DNA from: Pseudomonas sp. SLFW
GTDB lineage: Bacteria > Pseudomonadota > Gammaproteobacteria > Pseudomonadales > Pseudomonadaceae
Length of the DNA stretch: 64,000 nucleotides
Direction of reading: 5' to 3'
Assembly (NCBI RefSeq): GCF_009905615.1
Contig: NZ_JAAAKW010000001.1
Location: forward strand, 62,001-126,000
Part shown: piece by piece, positions 49,673 to 58,917 of the stretch
Layout: each line of letters starts with the position of its first letter
How positions within the stretch are numbered: position 1 is the first letter of the stretch
The notes under the pieces: generated by a model
What the model was told of the DNA's origin: nothing
The model's input: only the letters and a program-made list of their open reading frames with translations
Databases searched by the model: none
Position numbers and translations under genes: made by a program

Positions 49673-51354
49673 GTCGTGTGCACACTGTGGTAATCGCCTG
49701 GCTGCTGTGCCTGTTCGCCCTCGTGGCGCAGGCCGACACGCCCGCTGCGACGTTGCAGGCCAGCGTTGATCGCACGCGTGTGAACACCGGGGAAACCGTC
49801 GAGCTGACGCTGGAGTCCGACGACGCCACGCTCTTCGGCAAACCTGACATGACCGCATTGCAAACCGACTTCGACGTGCGCGACACCCGCCAGCTCAACA
49901 GCCTGACGACCCTCGAAGGCAACGTCCACGCCACCACCCGCTGGCTGATCACGTTGATGCCGCGCCACAGCGGTTCGATCGAAATTCCGCCGCTGCAACT
50001 GGGCGAACTGATCAGTCAGCCGATTGCCCTGCAGGTGGTCGAGGTCGAGCCGTCCGCGCAGGCTCAGGAGCAGAAGCTTGCGCCGGTGTTCATGGAAGCG
50101 AGCCTCGATCAAGACACTGTCTATGTGCAGGCCCAGGCCGTGCTGACGGTCCGCATCTATCATTCGGTCTCGCTGTTCGACGACAGCAGCCTTTCTCCGT
50201 TGCAAGTGCCGGATGCACGGATCGAAAAACTGGGCGACACCCGCACCTATGAAAAGCAGATCAACGGCATTCGCCATGGCGTGATCGAAATGCGCTATGC
50301 GTTGTACCCCCAGCAAAGCGGCGACCTGACCATCCCCGCGCAGGAGTTCAGCGCAACCATGGTGCAGGACATTCCGGAAGTCAGCACCGCCGCCGCGACC
50401 AGCCAGCCTGCCGTTGCAACCAGCCCGAAGCCGGGCAAGCTGATGCGGGTGACGTCTGCACCGCTGCCCCTGAAGGTAAAACCGCAACCTGCGAATTACC
50501 CCGCCAACACGCCGTGGCTGCCCGCTCGCAGCATTAGCCTGAGCGAGAACTGGAGCCCTGATCCGGCGCACACGCAGATTGGGGATTCGCTGACCCGCAC
50601 GCTGGTGATCAAGGCTGAGGGGCTGTCGAGCGCGCAATTACCGCCGCTGCCTGCCACCGATGTGAGCGCCTTGCGGCGCTATCCTGACCAACCGCAGCTG
50701 AACAATCAGGTCAACGAGCGCGGGTTGGTGGGCAGCCGTGAAGAACGTGAAGCGCTTGTGCCAAACCGTCCGGGGGCCATCGAGATTCCGGCGGTGGACG
50801 TGGTGTGGTGGAACACGCTGGAAGATCATCTTGAGCACAGCGCCCTGCCCGCCCGCACCTTGCAGGTCAGCACTAACCCGGCATTGTCGGTGGACACGCC
50901 GGTGAGCGATACCACGGGGGTGACCGTGATCGGCCCGCCCGTATGGCCGTGGCAGCTGAGTACCGTAATCCTCAGTTTCACCACGCTGTTGGGTTTTGGC
51001 CTCTGGTGGCGCGGTCGGTGGCAACCGGCGCTGACCCGCGCCGCGCAGACCGGGCCAAGCCCGCGCACCGTGCTCGATGACCTGAAACGCGCCAGCCTGG
51101 CCAACGACCCTCATGCCACCCGTCAGGCGCTGGATGCCTGGGCGCGTCAGCAACCGGAAACCCTTGCTGACATGGCGGCGCGCTTCGTACCTTTGTCCGA
51201 TGCACTGGACGGTCTGAACGGCGCGCTGTACAGCGAAACCGGCAAACTGTGGCTGGGCGAAGATTTATGGAAGGCCGTGAAAGCACTGCCCGCCATTGAA
51301 AAACCGATTGACCCGAACGGCGCAGACAGCCTGCCGCCGTTGTATCCGAAATGA
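49669..51354 (+). CDS. BatD-like protein
   Basis: 561 residues. A cleavable signal peptide ends near LVAQA (residue ~22). The periplasmic part has BatD beta domains (LQASVDRTRVNTGETVELTLE.., SGSIEIPPLQLG). One membrane span lies near residue 425 (WPWQLSTVILSFTTLLGFGLWW), followed by a cytosolic tail. Last gene of the operon and linked by an ATGA overlap. A REP pair follows. Confidence 0.93.
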   Translation: MSRVHTVVIAWLLCLFALVAQADTPAATLQASVDRTRVNTGETVELTLESDDATLFGKPDMTALQTDFDVRDTRQLNSLTTLEGNVHATTRWLITLMPRHSGSIEIPPLQLGELISQPIALQVVEVEPSAQAQEQKLAPVFMEASLDQDTVYVQAQAVLTVRIYHSVSLFDDSSLSPLQVPDARIEKLGDTRTYEKQINGIRHGVIEMRYALYPQQSGDLTIPAQEFSATMVQDIPEVSTAAATSQPAVATSPKPGKLMRVTSAPLPLKVKPQPANYPANTPWLPARSISLSENWSPDPAHTQIGDSLTRTLVIKAEGLSSAQLPPLPATDVSALRRYPDQPQLNNQVNERGLVGSREEREALVPNRPGAIEIPAVDVVWWNTLEDHLEHSALPARTLQVSTNPALSVDTPVSDTTGVTVIGPPVWPWQLSTVILSFTTLLGFGLWWRGRWQPALTRAAQTGPSPRTVLDDLKRASLANDPHATRQALDAWARQQPETLADMAARFVPLSDALDGLNGALYSETGKLWLGEDLWKAVKALPAIEKPIDPNGADSLPPLYPK

Positions 51355-51410
51355 ACCTAGCGCTTCGTGCTCTTTGATGAACATACCCTATTCATCTAGC
51401 GGTGAATAAA

Positions 51411-51502
51411 CCTGTAGGAGTGAGCTTGCTCGCGATTGCGGTACATCCTTCCCTGATGGGTTGTCTGATGGAGCCCGATCGCGAGCAAGCTCACTCCTAC
51501 AG
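51411..51502. repeat. REP pair between the bat operon and sbcD
   Basis: Forward copy 51411-51440 (CCTGTAGGAGTGAGCTTGCT) and exact-core reverse copy 51477-51502 (GCGAGCAAGCTCACTCCTAC), 36 nt apart. Unlike most REP pairs here it lies between co-directional genes, 46 bp before the sbcD start. Confidence 0.92.
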
Positions 51503-51547
51503 GGGGATTGCATTTCTGCTGAAGACCTATTCAACCAAGGTAACCCC

Positions 51548-52804
51548 ATGCGTCTGTTCCACACCTCCGACTGGCACCTGGGCCAGAACCTCCACGGCCA
51601 GGAGCGGGACTTCGAACACCAGTGTTTTCTGACTTGGCTGCTGGCCCGTCTGGCCGAGCGCAAACCTGATGCGCTGCTGATCGCGGGCGACATCTTCGAC
51701 ACCGTCAACCCGTCGGTCAAAGCCCAGGAACAGCTCTACGATTTCATCGTCAGCGCCCACGACCAGAACCCGCAACTGACCATCGTGATGATCGCGGGCA
51801 ACCACGACTCCGGCTCGCGCATCGAACTGCCCGGCCCGCTGATGCGGCGTCTGCGCACCCACGCGCTGGGGCGTGTGCTGTGGCTGGACGACGGCGTGCT
51901 CGACGTCGACCGCCTGTTGTTGCCGCTGACCAACGCCAAGGGCAAAGTCCTCGGCTGGTGCCTGGCGTTGCCGTTCCTGCGACCCGCCGAAGTCACCGGC
52001 CCCGCGTTGGGCGACAACTACTTGCGCGGCATCGGTCAGGTGCACGAAATGCTCATCGCCGCCGCCAACCAGAAACGCAAGAAAGGCCAGGCCCTGATCG
52101 CCATCAGCCACGCGCACATGGCCGGCGGCTCGGTCTCGGAAGACTCCGAACGCAGCCTGATCATCGGCAACGCCGAAGCCCTGCCCGCCAGCCTGTTCGG
52201 CGAGACCATCACCTATGTTGCCCTCGGCCATCTGCACAAGCCGCAAAAGGTCAACGGCGAAACGCGCATTCGCTACAGCGGCTCGCCGATTCCTCTGTCG
52301 TTTTCGGAAATCGGTTATCAGCATCAGATCCTCGAAGTCGATTGCGAAGCGGGAACACTGGCCAGCGTCACGCCGCTGCTGATCCCCCGCGCCGTCAACC
52401 TGCAACGGGTCGGTCCGGCGCCACTGGCCGAACTGCTGCTGCAACTCAAGGACCTGCCGGACATCGACCTGCTGGCCGACGTCGATCGTCAACCGTGGCT
52501 CGAAGTGCGGGTGAAGCTGGACGAACCTCAACCGGACCTGCGCAACCAGATCGAATCGGCGCTGGAAAACAAGGCCGTGCGCCTGGTGCGCATCGCCGCC
52601 GAATACGCAGGCAAAGGTGCCCGGGACGACGAAGACGACCGCGACCTGATCGAACTGGACCAGCTCAGCCCGCAAGAACTGTTCAGCCGTGCATGGCGCG
52701 ACAGCTACGGCAGCGAGGTCGATGAACAAACGTTGCAGGACTTCGCCACCCTGCTTCAGGACGTGCAACTGGCAGACGGACAACCGGAGGGCGAACAGCC
52801 ATGA
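51548..52804 (+). CDS. sbcD: Exonuclease subunit SbcD (Mre11-like)
   Basis: 418 residues. This nuclease subunit cuts hairpins and DNA ends as part of SbcCD. Mn-binding phosphoesterase motifs: HTSDWHLG (residues 5-12), GDIFD, GNHDSGSR and YVALGHLHKPQ. Start 51548 is preceded by AAGG; the frame is open further upstream through the REP pair but without homology. It overlaps sbcC by 4 nt. Confidence 0.96.
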   Translation: MRLFHTSDWHLGQNLHGQERDFEHQCFLTWLLARLAERKPDALLIAGDIFDTVNPSVKAQEQLYDFIVSAHDQNPQLTIVMIAGNHDSGSRIELPGPLMRRLRTHALGRVLWLDDGVLDVDRLLLPLTNAKGKVLGWCLALPFLRPAEVTGPALGDNYLRGIGQVHEMLIAAANQKRKKGQALIAISHAHMAGGSVSEDSERSLIIGNAEALPASLFGETITYVALGHLHKPQKVNGETRIRYSGSPIPLSFSEIGYQHQILEVDCEAGTLASVTPLLIPRAVNLQRVGPAPLAELLLQLKDLPDIDLLADVDRQPWLEVRVKLDEPQPDLRNQIESALENKAVRLVRIAAEYAGKGARDDEDDRDLIELDQLSPQELFSRAWRDSYGSEVDEQTLQDFATLLQDVQLADGQPEGEQP

Positions 52805-55800
52805 AAATCCTCGCCATTCGCCTGAAAAACCTCGCCTCGTTGGCCGGCCCATTTGAACTGGACTTCACCGCTGAACCGCTGGCCAGCGCCGGTCTGTTCG
52901 CGATCACCGGCCCCACGGGCGCGGGCAAAAGCACGCTGCTGGATGCGCTGTGCCTGGCACTGTTCGGCGCTATTCCCCGGCTCAACAACATCGGCCAGTC
53001 ACGGGTGCCCGAGATCGACGGCGACATCAGTACCGCCGACCCGCGCAACCTGCTGCGTCGCGGCACCGGCAGTGGCTATGCCGAGGTGGATTTCGTCGGC
53101 ATCGACAAACGCCGCTACCGCGCCCGCTGGGAGACCAACCGCGCTCGCGACAACGCCACGAAAAAGCTGCAAAACAGCCGCCAGACCCTGACCGATCTGG
53201 ACAGCGAACAGATTCTCAGCACCCAGAACAAGACCGAATACAAAACCTTGCTTGAAGCGCGGCTCGGCCTGAATTTCGAACAGTTCACCCGCGCCGTGAT
53301 GCTCGCGCAAAGCGAGTTCAGCGCCTTCCTCAAAGCCGACGACAAAGAGCGCAGCGAGCTGCTGGAAAAACTCACCGACACGGCGATCTACAGCCATTTG
53401 GGCCGTCGCGCTTACGTCAAAAGCAAAGAGGCGGAAGAGGCGCTGAAAACCCTCAACGCACAGGCCGGGAGCCTGACGCCCCTCGAACCCGAGCCGCGTG
53501 CCGAGTTGGAACAGCGTTTCACCGACGCGCAGGAACAGCTGAAATGGAGTCAGGCGCAACTGCGTCAGCTGGAACTCAAGCAGCAGTGGTTCGCCGAATT
53601 GAATCGCCTGCGCGACAGTCATCTGGCCGCCAATGAACAACTGGCCAGCGCGCAGCAGATCTGGGATCAACAAGCCAGCGAGCGGCTGCAATCGGGCCAA
53701 CTGGAGCGACTAACACCTCAGCGGCACCTGTTCGCTCAGCGTAAAAAGCTCGACGATCAACTGGCTCCGCTGGCGGCGCGGATTCAGGCGCAGACCGAAC
53801 AGCTCAATCAGACCCAAGCGACGTTGACGGACATCGACGCGCAACTGGCGACCGCGCAAGCCGCCCTGCAACAGGCACAGGACGCACAACAAAACGCCAG
53901 GCCCGCACTGAACGAAGCCTTCCAGCAACAGGTGCAGCTCAATCATCTGAACACCGAGCTGCAACAGATCAGCGGGCAGGCGCAGGTCGCTCAGCTCGCC
54001 AGCAACGAAGGTCAGGCGGCGCTGGACCAATGGATCGAGCAGCAGCGTCAGGTTGAAGCCCGTTTGCAATCCATCGCCGAACAGCTGCAAAACAGCGCAG
54101 TGCTGGATGCGCTGGGCCAGTCGTGGGCGGCCTATCGTCCGAGGCTGCAACAGCTCGTGCTGGTCAGTTCCCGCCTGAACAAAGGCCGCGAAGAGTTGCC
54201 CGCGCTGGAACAGGCTTCGACCCGCGCCGAGCAAGCATTGAGTGAGCGTCGAAGCGCGTTGCAAGCGCTGTATGACGACGCCGAGGTCAAGGCCGATGCG
54301 GTGAGCCAAGAGATCGAACGCCTTGGGCAACTGTTGCAAGACAATCGCCAGCAGCACAGCGCCAGCGATTCATTGGAACGCCTGTGGCAGCGGCATCAGG
54401 ACATCGCCAGCCGTCTGCAAGACGTGCAGGCCCAACAGCAACATGCCACCGAACGCCGCGCGCAAGGCATCGCCAAAGGCCTGCAACTCAAGGGCGAGCA
54501 CGAAGCCGCGCAACAGGCCTTGAACGTCACGGTCGAGTTGCTGCAACGGCAGCGCCTGGCCCGCAGCGCCAGCGTCGAGCAACTGCGCGATCAGTTGATC
54601 GACCAGCAGCCCTGCCCGGTGTGCGGCAGCGAAGATCACCCGTATCACCAGTCCGATGCCTTGCTGCAAGCGCTGTCCGGCCATGACGACGGCGAAGAAG
54701 CGGCGGCGCGCCTGAAGGTCAGTCAGCTCAGCGAAACCTTGGCCGAACTGCGCGCCGAGGTGCTGGAGCTGAACAACCAGCTCAAGCAGTCCAAGCCCCA
54801 GCTGGATCAGCTCGGCGAGCAACTTCAGAAACTGGCACCCGAGCTGGAAGCCCACCCGCTGCATCCGCGTCTGCTGGAGCAACCCGAGGCCCAGCGCAGC
54901 GACTGGCTGAGCGAGCGGTTGCATCAGCTGGCGCAGGACATCCTCGCCGCCGAGCAACGCCAGACCCGTTTGCTGAAAGTGCAGCGCGACGCCGAATCCC
55001 TGCAACATCAGGTGCAGGAAGCGCGGGAGGCCAGCCAGCAGGCGATGAAACAGCTGGACGATCAACAACGGAATATCTCGCTCGACAACCAGACCTTTGA
55101 AACAGCGTTGCAGGAGTTCGAACCGCTGCTGCCTGCCGAGAGCCTGCCGCTGTGGCGTGAATCTGCGACCGAATCGTTTATCCAGCTGGACAACGACATC
55201 GCCTCGCGCGTCCAGCAACTCGACCAGCAAAAGGAAGAGCAGCAGGAACACAGTGAGCGCACGCAGAAAATCGAACGTGAACAGTTCGCGCAACAGGGTC
55301 GCCTTCAACAGCATCAACAACTGCAACAACGGCTCGACGCCAGCCAGCAGCAACAGCAGGCCGTCCAGCAACGTTTGCAGGAAATCCTTGGCGAACAGGC
55401 CAGCGCTGAAGCGTGGCAACAGCATCTGGAACAGGCCGTCGATCAGGCGCGCCAGACACAGGCGACCACCACAGACGCCTTGCAGCAGGCCCGTGCCGAG
55501 TCGATCAAATTGACCGCCGAACGGGACAGCGAGCAGCAACGCTTGCAGACGCTGGAGCAGGAAGTGACGGATCTGGCGCGCCAGATCGGCGAGTGGCGCA
55601 ATCAGCACACGGAACTGGACGATGCGGCGCTCGACACCCTGCTGGGCCTGAGCGACGAGGCGGTCAGCCAGTTGCGCCAACGCTTGCAACAGAGCGAGAA
55701 AGCGCTGGAACAGAGCAAGGTGCTGGTGCAGGAACGCGAGGCGCAGTGGCAGCAACATCAGGCGCAGCACAGCGACATCAGCGATGCCGAACAACTGGCG

Positions 55801-56442
55801 ACGGCACTGGCCGAAGCGCAGGCCCAAACGGCCACCCATGACCAACTGTGCGCCGACCTTCGTGCGCAGATCAGCGAAGACGAACGTCGCCGCACTGCCA
55901 ACAGCGAGTTGCAAGCACATATTAAGTCAGCCCACGACGAATACCTGCGCTGGGGCCGTCTGGCGACGCTGATCGGCTCGGCGGAGGGCGACAAATTCCG
56001 CAAGATCGCCCAGGCCTACAACCTCGATTTGCTGGTCCATCACGCCAACGCCCAGCTCAAGCAACTGGTGCGCCGCTACCGCCTCAAGCGCGGCGGCAGC
56101 ATGCTCGGCCTGCTGGTGATGGACACGGAAATGGGCGACGAACTGCGCTCGGTGCATTCGTTGTCAGGGGGCGAGACGTTCCTCGTCTCTCTGGCGTTGG
56201 CCCTTGGATTGGCGTCCATGGCGTCGAGCACGTTGAAGATTGAGTCGCTGTTCATCGACGAAGGCTTCGGCAGTCTCGACCCTGAATCGCTGCAACTGGC
56301 GATGGATGCGCTGGATGGCTTGCAGGCCCAAGGCCGTAAGGTCGGGGTGATTTCCCACGTGCGGGAAATGCACGAGCGAATTCCGGTGCAGATTCAAGTG
56401 CGCCGTCAGGGCAACGGCCTCAGCACAATTGAGGTCACCTGA
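52801..56442 (+). CDS. sbcC: Exonuclease subunit SbcC (Rad50-like ATPase)
   Basis: 1213 residues. N-terminal Walker A is GPTGAGKST near residue 38. Two very Gln-rich coiled-coil arms flank the zinc hook CPVCG at about residues 605-609. The C-terminal half has signature LSGGETFLVSLALALGLA and Walker B SLFIDEGFGSLDPESL. It is longer than E. coli SbcC (~1050), the extra length being in the coiled coil. It ends one base into the next gene (TGATG). Confidence 0.96.
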   Translation: MKILAIRLKNLASLAGPFELDFTAEPLASAGLFAITGPTGAGKSTLLDALCLALFGAIPRLNNIGQSRVPEIDGDISTADPRNLLRRGTGSGYAEVDFVGIDKRRYRARWETNRARDNATKKLQNSRQTLTDLDSEQILSTQNKTEYKTLLEARLGLNFEQFTRAVMLAQSEFSAFLKADDKERSELLEKLTDTAIYSHLGRRAYVKSKEAEEALKTLNAQAGSLTPLEPEPRAELEQRFTDAQEQLKWSQAQLRQLELKQQWFAELNRLRDSHLAANEQLASAQQIWDQQASERLQSGQLERLTPQRHLFAQRKKLDDQLAPLAARIQAQTEQLNQTQATLTDIDAQLATAQAALQQAQDAQQNARPALNEAFQQQVQLNHLNTELQQISGQAQVAQLASNEGQAALDQWIEQQRQVEARLQSIAEQLQNSAVLDALGQSWAAYRPRLQQLVLVSSRLNKGREELPALEQASTRAEQALSERRSALQALYDDAEVKADAVSQEIERLGQLLQDNRQQHSASDSLERLWQRHQDIASRLQDVQAQQQHATERRAQGIAKGLQLKGEHEAAQQALNVTVELLQRQRLARSASVEQLRDQLIDQQPCPVCGSEDHPYHQSDALLQALSGHDDGEEAAARLKVSQLSETLAELRAEVLELNNQLKQSKPQLDQLGEQLQKLAPELEAHPLHPRLLEQPEAQRSDWLSERLHQLAQDILAAEQRQTRLLKVQRDAESLQHQVQEAREASQQAMKQLDDQQRNISLDNQTFETALQEFEPLLPAESLPLWRESATESFIQLDNDIASRVQQLDQQKEEQQEHSERTQKIEREQFAQQGRLQQHQQLQQRLDASQQQQQAVQQRLQEILGEQASAEAWQQHLEQAVDQARQTQATTTDALQQARAESIKLTAERDSEQQRLQTLEQEVTDLARQIGEWRNQHTELDDAALDTLLGLSDEAVSQLRQRLQQSEKALEQSKVLVQEREAQWQQHQAQHSDISDAEQLATALAEAQAQTATHDQLCADLRAQISEDERRRTANSELQAHIKSAHDEYLRWGRLATLIGSAEGDKFRKIAQAYNLDLLVHHANAQLKQLVRRYRLKRGGSMLGLLVMDTEMGDELRSVHSLSGGETFLVSLALALGLASMASSTLKIESLFIDEGFGSLDPESLQLAMDALDGLQAQGRKVGVISHVREMHERIPVQIQVRRQGNGLSTIEVT

Positions 56443-57047
56443 TGGCCGCCCTGCTCTACTCCTTCCGCCGCTGCCCCTACGCCATGCGAGCGCGCATGGC
56501 CGTGGCGTATGCCGGCGTATCGGTCGAAACCGTGGAAGTCAGCCTCAAGGCCAAACCGCCGGAAATGCTCGAACGCTCGCCAAAAGGCACCGTGCCGGTT
56601 CTGGTGCTGGACGATCAGGTGCTGGAACAAAGCCTGGACATCATGCGCTGGGCGCTGGCGCAGAACGACCCGGACGATTGGTCGATGGCGTCCGATCCCG
56701 AGGCGCAGCGACAGATCGCTGAGTTGATCGCGGAAAACGACGGCTCGTTCAAGACTGATCTGGATCGCTACAAGTACGCCGTGCGTTATCCGGAGTTCAC
56801 TCAGGCCGAATACCGCGCGCGGGGGGAAGTGTTTCTGGGGAGGCTGGAGGGATTGCTGAGCGGACGGGACTTTCTGATCACCGGCCGTTTGACTTTGGCC
56901 GATACCGCCCTGGCGCCGTTCGTGCGGCAGTTCTGCTACGTCGATCCAGAGTGGTTCTGGCAGAGTCAGTATCCGAAGTTGCAGGGGTGGTTGAAGCGGT
57001 TTCTGAAATCGGCGTTGTTTGTGAAGGCGATGGCCAAATCGGTATAG
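56442..57047 (+). CDS. Glutathione S-transferase-like protein
   Basis: 201 residues. A thioredoxin-fold N-terminus carries the CPYAMRAR motif (Cys at ~11, as in omega/glutaredoxin-like GSTs) and SPKGTVPVLVLDD, the cis-Pro glutathione site. The C-terminal helical domain has ADTALAPFVRQF. Translationally coupled to sbcC by a TGATG overlap. The substrate is unknown. Confidence 0.9.
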   Translation: MAALLYSFRRCPYAMRARMAVAYAGVSVETVEVSLKAKPPEMLERSPKGTVPVLVLDDQVLEQSLDIMRWALAQNDPDDWSMASDPEAQRQIAELIAENDGSFKTDLDRYKYAVRYPEFTQAEYRARGEVFLGRLEGLLSGRDFLITGRLTLADTALAPFVRQFCYVDPEWFWQSQYPKLQGWLKRFLKSALFVKAMAKSV

Positions 57048-57080
57048 CCCCCGCAGCAGCGCGGCTTACCCGCGGGGGGC
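57047..57080. other. GC-rich hairpin between convergent genes
   Basis: GCCCCCGC (57047-57054) pairs with GCGGGGGGC (57072-57080) with one bulged G. There is no T tract on either side, so an intrinsic terminator is not certain. Confidence 0.4.
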
Positions 57081-57096
57081 CTTGAGATCGGCCTCG

Positions 57097-57471
57097 CTAA
57101 ATTTTTCCAGTCATGAGTGCCAGAAAAAACAACAGCAGGAGCAACACCGCAGCTGCCACATGGGGGATTACGGCCCAGCGTTTCAAGTGGATGGGCATAT
57201 TCTTCACATCGTCGGGATCAACCAGGCCCTTTCGGATATACATGTTGCTGAAAAGCATCACGCTCGTTGCAAGTCCCAGTCGGTACTGACGGCCTAATAA
57301 ACCGGTGTTACTCCCTAGTCGTTTAGCCTCGACATTGATTTTGCTGTTTCCGAGTGCGTCTTCAATTTGCTCAACTCTGAAAAGTACGACCCACAAAAGC
57401 AAGGCCGCATCGACAATCAAGAGAAGCATGCCAAACGCCATGCTCCAATTCAGAATGAAATTAACGCCCAT
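57097..57471 (-). CDS. Small membrane protein, candidate partner/immunity protein of the adjacent toxin-like gene
   Basis: 124 residues with two clear membrane spans, ~residues 8-31 (NWSMAFGMLLLIVDAALLLWVV) and 102-120 (HVAAAVLLLLLFFLALMTG), plus an amphipathic middle. No family is recognised. Its ATG, with GAGG 6 bp upstream, lies inside the last codons of the upstream gene (11-nt overlap), so the two are translationally coupled. A membrane-embedded partner downstream of a glycine-zipper protein is the usual layout of pore-forming effector and immunity pairs; that role is inference. Confidence 0.7.
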   Translation of the reverse strand: MGVNFILNWSMAFGMLLLIVDAALLLWVVLFRVEQIEDALGNSKINVEAKRLGSNTGLLGRQYRLGLATSVMLFSNMYIRKGLVDPDDVKNMPIHLKRWAVIPHVAAAVLLLLLFFLALMTGKI

Positions 57472-58513
57472 TGACTGCCTCGTAGAGCAAAAAAGTTAAG
57501 TCCTCTGCAATCACCGACCCCACTGTTCCCCCTCCCCACGCCATACCTGCACCCGCCACTAGTACGCAACCCGCTAAAGCGGCTCCACCGGTCACGACTC
57601 CAAGCCCAACGCAGATGGCAGGACCGGCTGCTGTTGCGACTGCTCCTCCGGCCCACGCCCCAAATATTCCACCCGCAGCTTTACCGGTTTCCACATACTT
57701 CGCCCGAGTACATTCCTCTTCCCGCCCAGTAGAACAAGCCTCTTTAATCTCCAGTGCGCCTACGCCAACGTCCAGGGCAACACCCACGTAAGCCCCCTTG
57801 CTCATCGCACTCGCCATTTTGGTCACGCCCCTGACTTTGCTGGCATAGCCTCTGATGTCACCGGTATGCAGGTAGCTTTTGGTGGAAATACCCAAAATCT
57901 GCTTCATCTTGCCTTGGCTGTTCAGGCCCGACCCAAAGCGGCCAATGCCTTTCAGACTCTCCTGCATCCGGGAGAACAGCGCACGGCGCTGGGCAAAGAA
58001 CTGATCGTTGGTCACCCCTCCAGCCCGCCACTTCTGATGCAGGGCCTCGGTCTGTTTGAGCAAGTCTTCCAGTGCCTTGAGATGCTTGCTCCACGCCGCT
58101 GTGGTGGCTCCGATACCGATCGAGCCGTACGACATCACGCTCTGCAGCAGGTCGAAGTTGTGCGTCATGACGTAACTTTCATGGTTTGTCATGCCAATCA
58201 TCGCCCCGCGAACCTGCGAGGCCAGCTCCATCAACTGCGTTTCTTCGGGGGTGCACAGGTGCGTCGAGCCGTCACTGACGACCACAATCTCCCCTGGCAT
58301 CACCATGCCATTTCGTAAAAAGGGATTAAGTTGATCGAGCTTCGAACGAGCGCTCATGGAGAGGGCGAGATGATGATCTCTAAGGTGAATATAGTGCCGG
58401 GTTTGATCGTTAACGAATGCATAGGGTTGTGACACGTCGAGCTCCTTGCTTTGAAAGGATTGCCGCTGCGCGGTGTCCTTTCCGGGCCAGTAGAAGCCGG
58501 ACAGTAATTTCAA
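57461..58513 (-). CDS. Candidate LysM-like, glycine-zipper (pore-forming?) toxin
   Basis: 350 residues, family not recognised. Residues ~40-80 resemble a LysM-type binding segment (YIHLRDHHLALSMSARSKLD, then NPFLRNGMVMPGEIVVV). The middle is helical and hydrophilic. The last ~70 residues are a dense Gly/Ala hydrophobic stretch (GGIFGAWAGGAVATAAGPAI, VGLGVVTGGAALAGCVLVAG) typical of membrane-inserting effectors. The start is TTG at 58513, overlapping the stop of a relic frame (TTGA) and lacking a clear Shine-Dalgarno. No secretion gene (VgrG, PAAR, Rhs) is nearby in the window, so the delivery route is unknown. Confidence 0.65.
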   Translation of the reverse strand: MKLLSGFYWPGKDTAQRQSFQSKELDVSQPYAFVNDQTRHYIHLRDHHLALSMSARSKLDQLNPFLRNGMVMPGEIVVVSDGSTHLCTPEETQLMELASQVRGAMIGMTNHESYVMTHNFDLLQSVMSYGSIGIGATTAAWSKHLKALEDLLKQTEALHQKWRAGGVTNDQFFAQRRALFSRMQESLKGIGRFGSGLNSQGKMKQILGISTKSYLHTGDIRGYASKVRGVTKMASAMSKGAYVGVALDVGVGALEIKEACSTGREEECTRAKYVETGKAAGGIFGAWAGGAVATAAGPAICVGLGVVTGGAALAGCVLVAGAGMAWGGGTVGSVIAEDLTFLLYEAVNGR

Positions 58514-58599
58514 CGTTTGGGGATGTCATCAAACAGGATGTTGAAAAAGGCCTGATCACAAAGTTTTCGGAAAGCCCCTACACCGACGTTGTCGATGGC
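58510..58599 (-). pseudogene. C-terminal relic of an upstream gene
   Basis: A 29-codon open stretch ending NILFDDIPKR-stop reads into the TTG start of the toxin-like gene with a 4-nt TTGA overlap, the usual sign of two coupled genes. In frame upstream are a TAG (58600-58602) and a TGA, and no start codon, so only the tail of a former gene seems to remain. A decayed REP element lies just upstream. Confidence 0.35.
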
Positions 58600-58642
58600 C
58601 TACACGGCGGAAAACAACGCGCTCGACGGGGGCGATCATTCA

Positions 58643-58676
58643 GACGCCACCGCCGGCAATCCGGGCTGCTACAGGG
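58643..58676 (-). repeat. Single decayed REP-like element
   Basis: Minus strand CCCTGTAGCAGCCCGGATTG followed by CCGGCGGTGGCGTC resembles the GTAGGAGCCGGCTTGCCGGCGATGGCG class of Pseudomonas REPs, with several changes. It lies between a tiny gene and the relic. Confidence 0.5.
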
Positions 58677-58686
58677 GGCTGCGCCG

Positions 58687-58917
58687 TCATACAGTCCGCC
58701 ACTCAAAAATCGTCGAAAACAGCTCGCCATGCTTCGGCGGCGGGTTGCCTGCGTTGAGGTTCTGCGACCGAAGCATTTCGATGTCCTGCGCGACTTCGGT
58801 CTTGAACTCGATGCTCCGCGCCACGCCGCCCACTGAACCGTCGCCAAACCCCAGCAGCGAGCAACCGTTGTTGATCACGGCAAAAAACACGATCACCCAG
58901 AAGTTCGCGCCTCTCAC
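58687..58917 (-). CDS. Tiny hydrophobic/lipoprotein-like protein
   Basis: 76 residues: N-terminal hydrophobic segment FWVIVFFAVINNGCSLLG, where the Cys could be a weak lipobox, then a soluble tail (EVAQDIEMLRSQNL..). The GTG start at 58917 has AAGGGG 8 bp upstream and overlaps the stop of the preceding small gene (GTGA). The coupling and good ribosome site argue that it is real. Family and role are unknown. Confidence 0.6.
   Translation of the reverse strand: MRGANFWVIVFFAVINNGCSLLGFGDGSVGGVARSIEFKTEVAQDIEMLRSQNLNAGNPPPKHGELFSTIFEWRTV

Noticed and set aside
47834..49858. A 674-codon minus-strand frame across the bat genes
   Set aside because: Antisense to coupled genes with intact VWA and TPR domains.
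54370..55920. A 516-codon Leu-rich frame antisense to the sbcC coiled coil
   Set aside because: Leucine richness simply reflects the CAG-rich coiled-coil codons read backwards.
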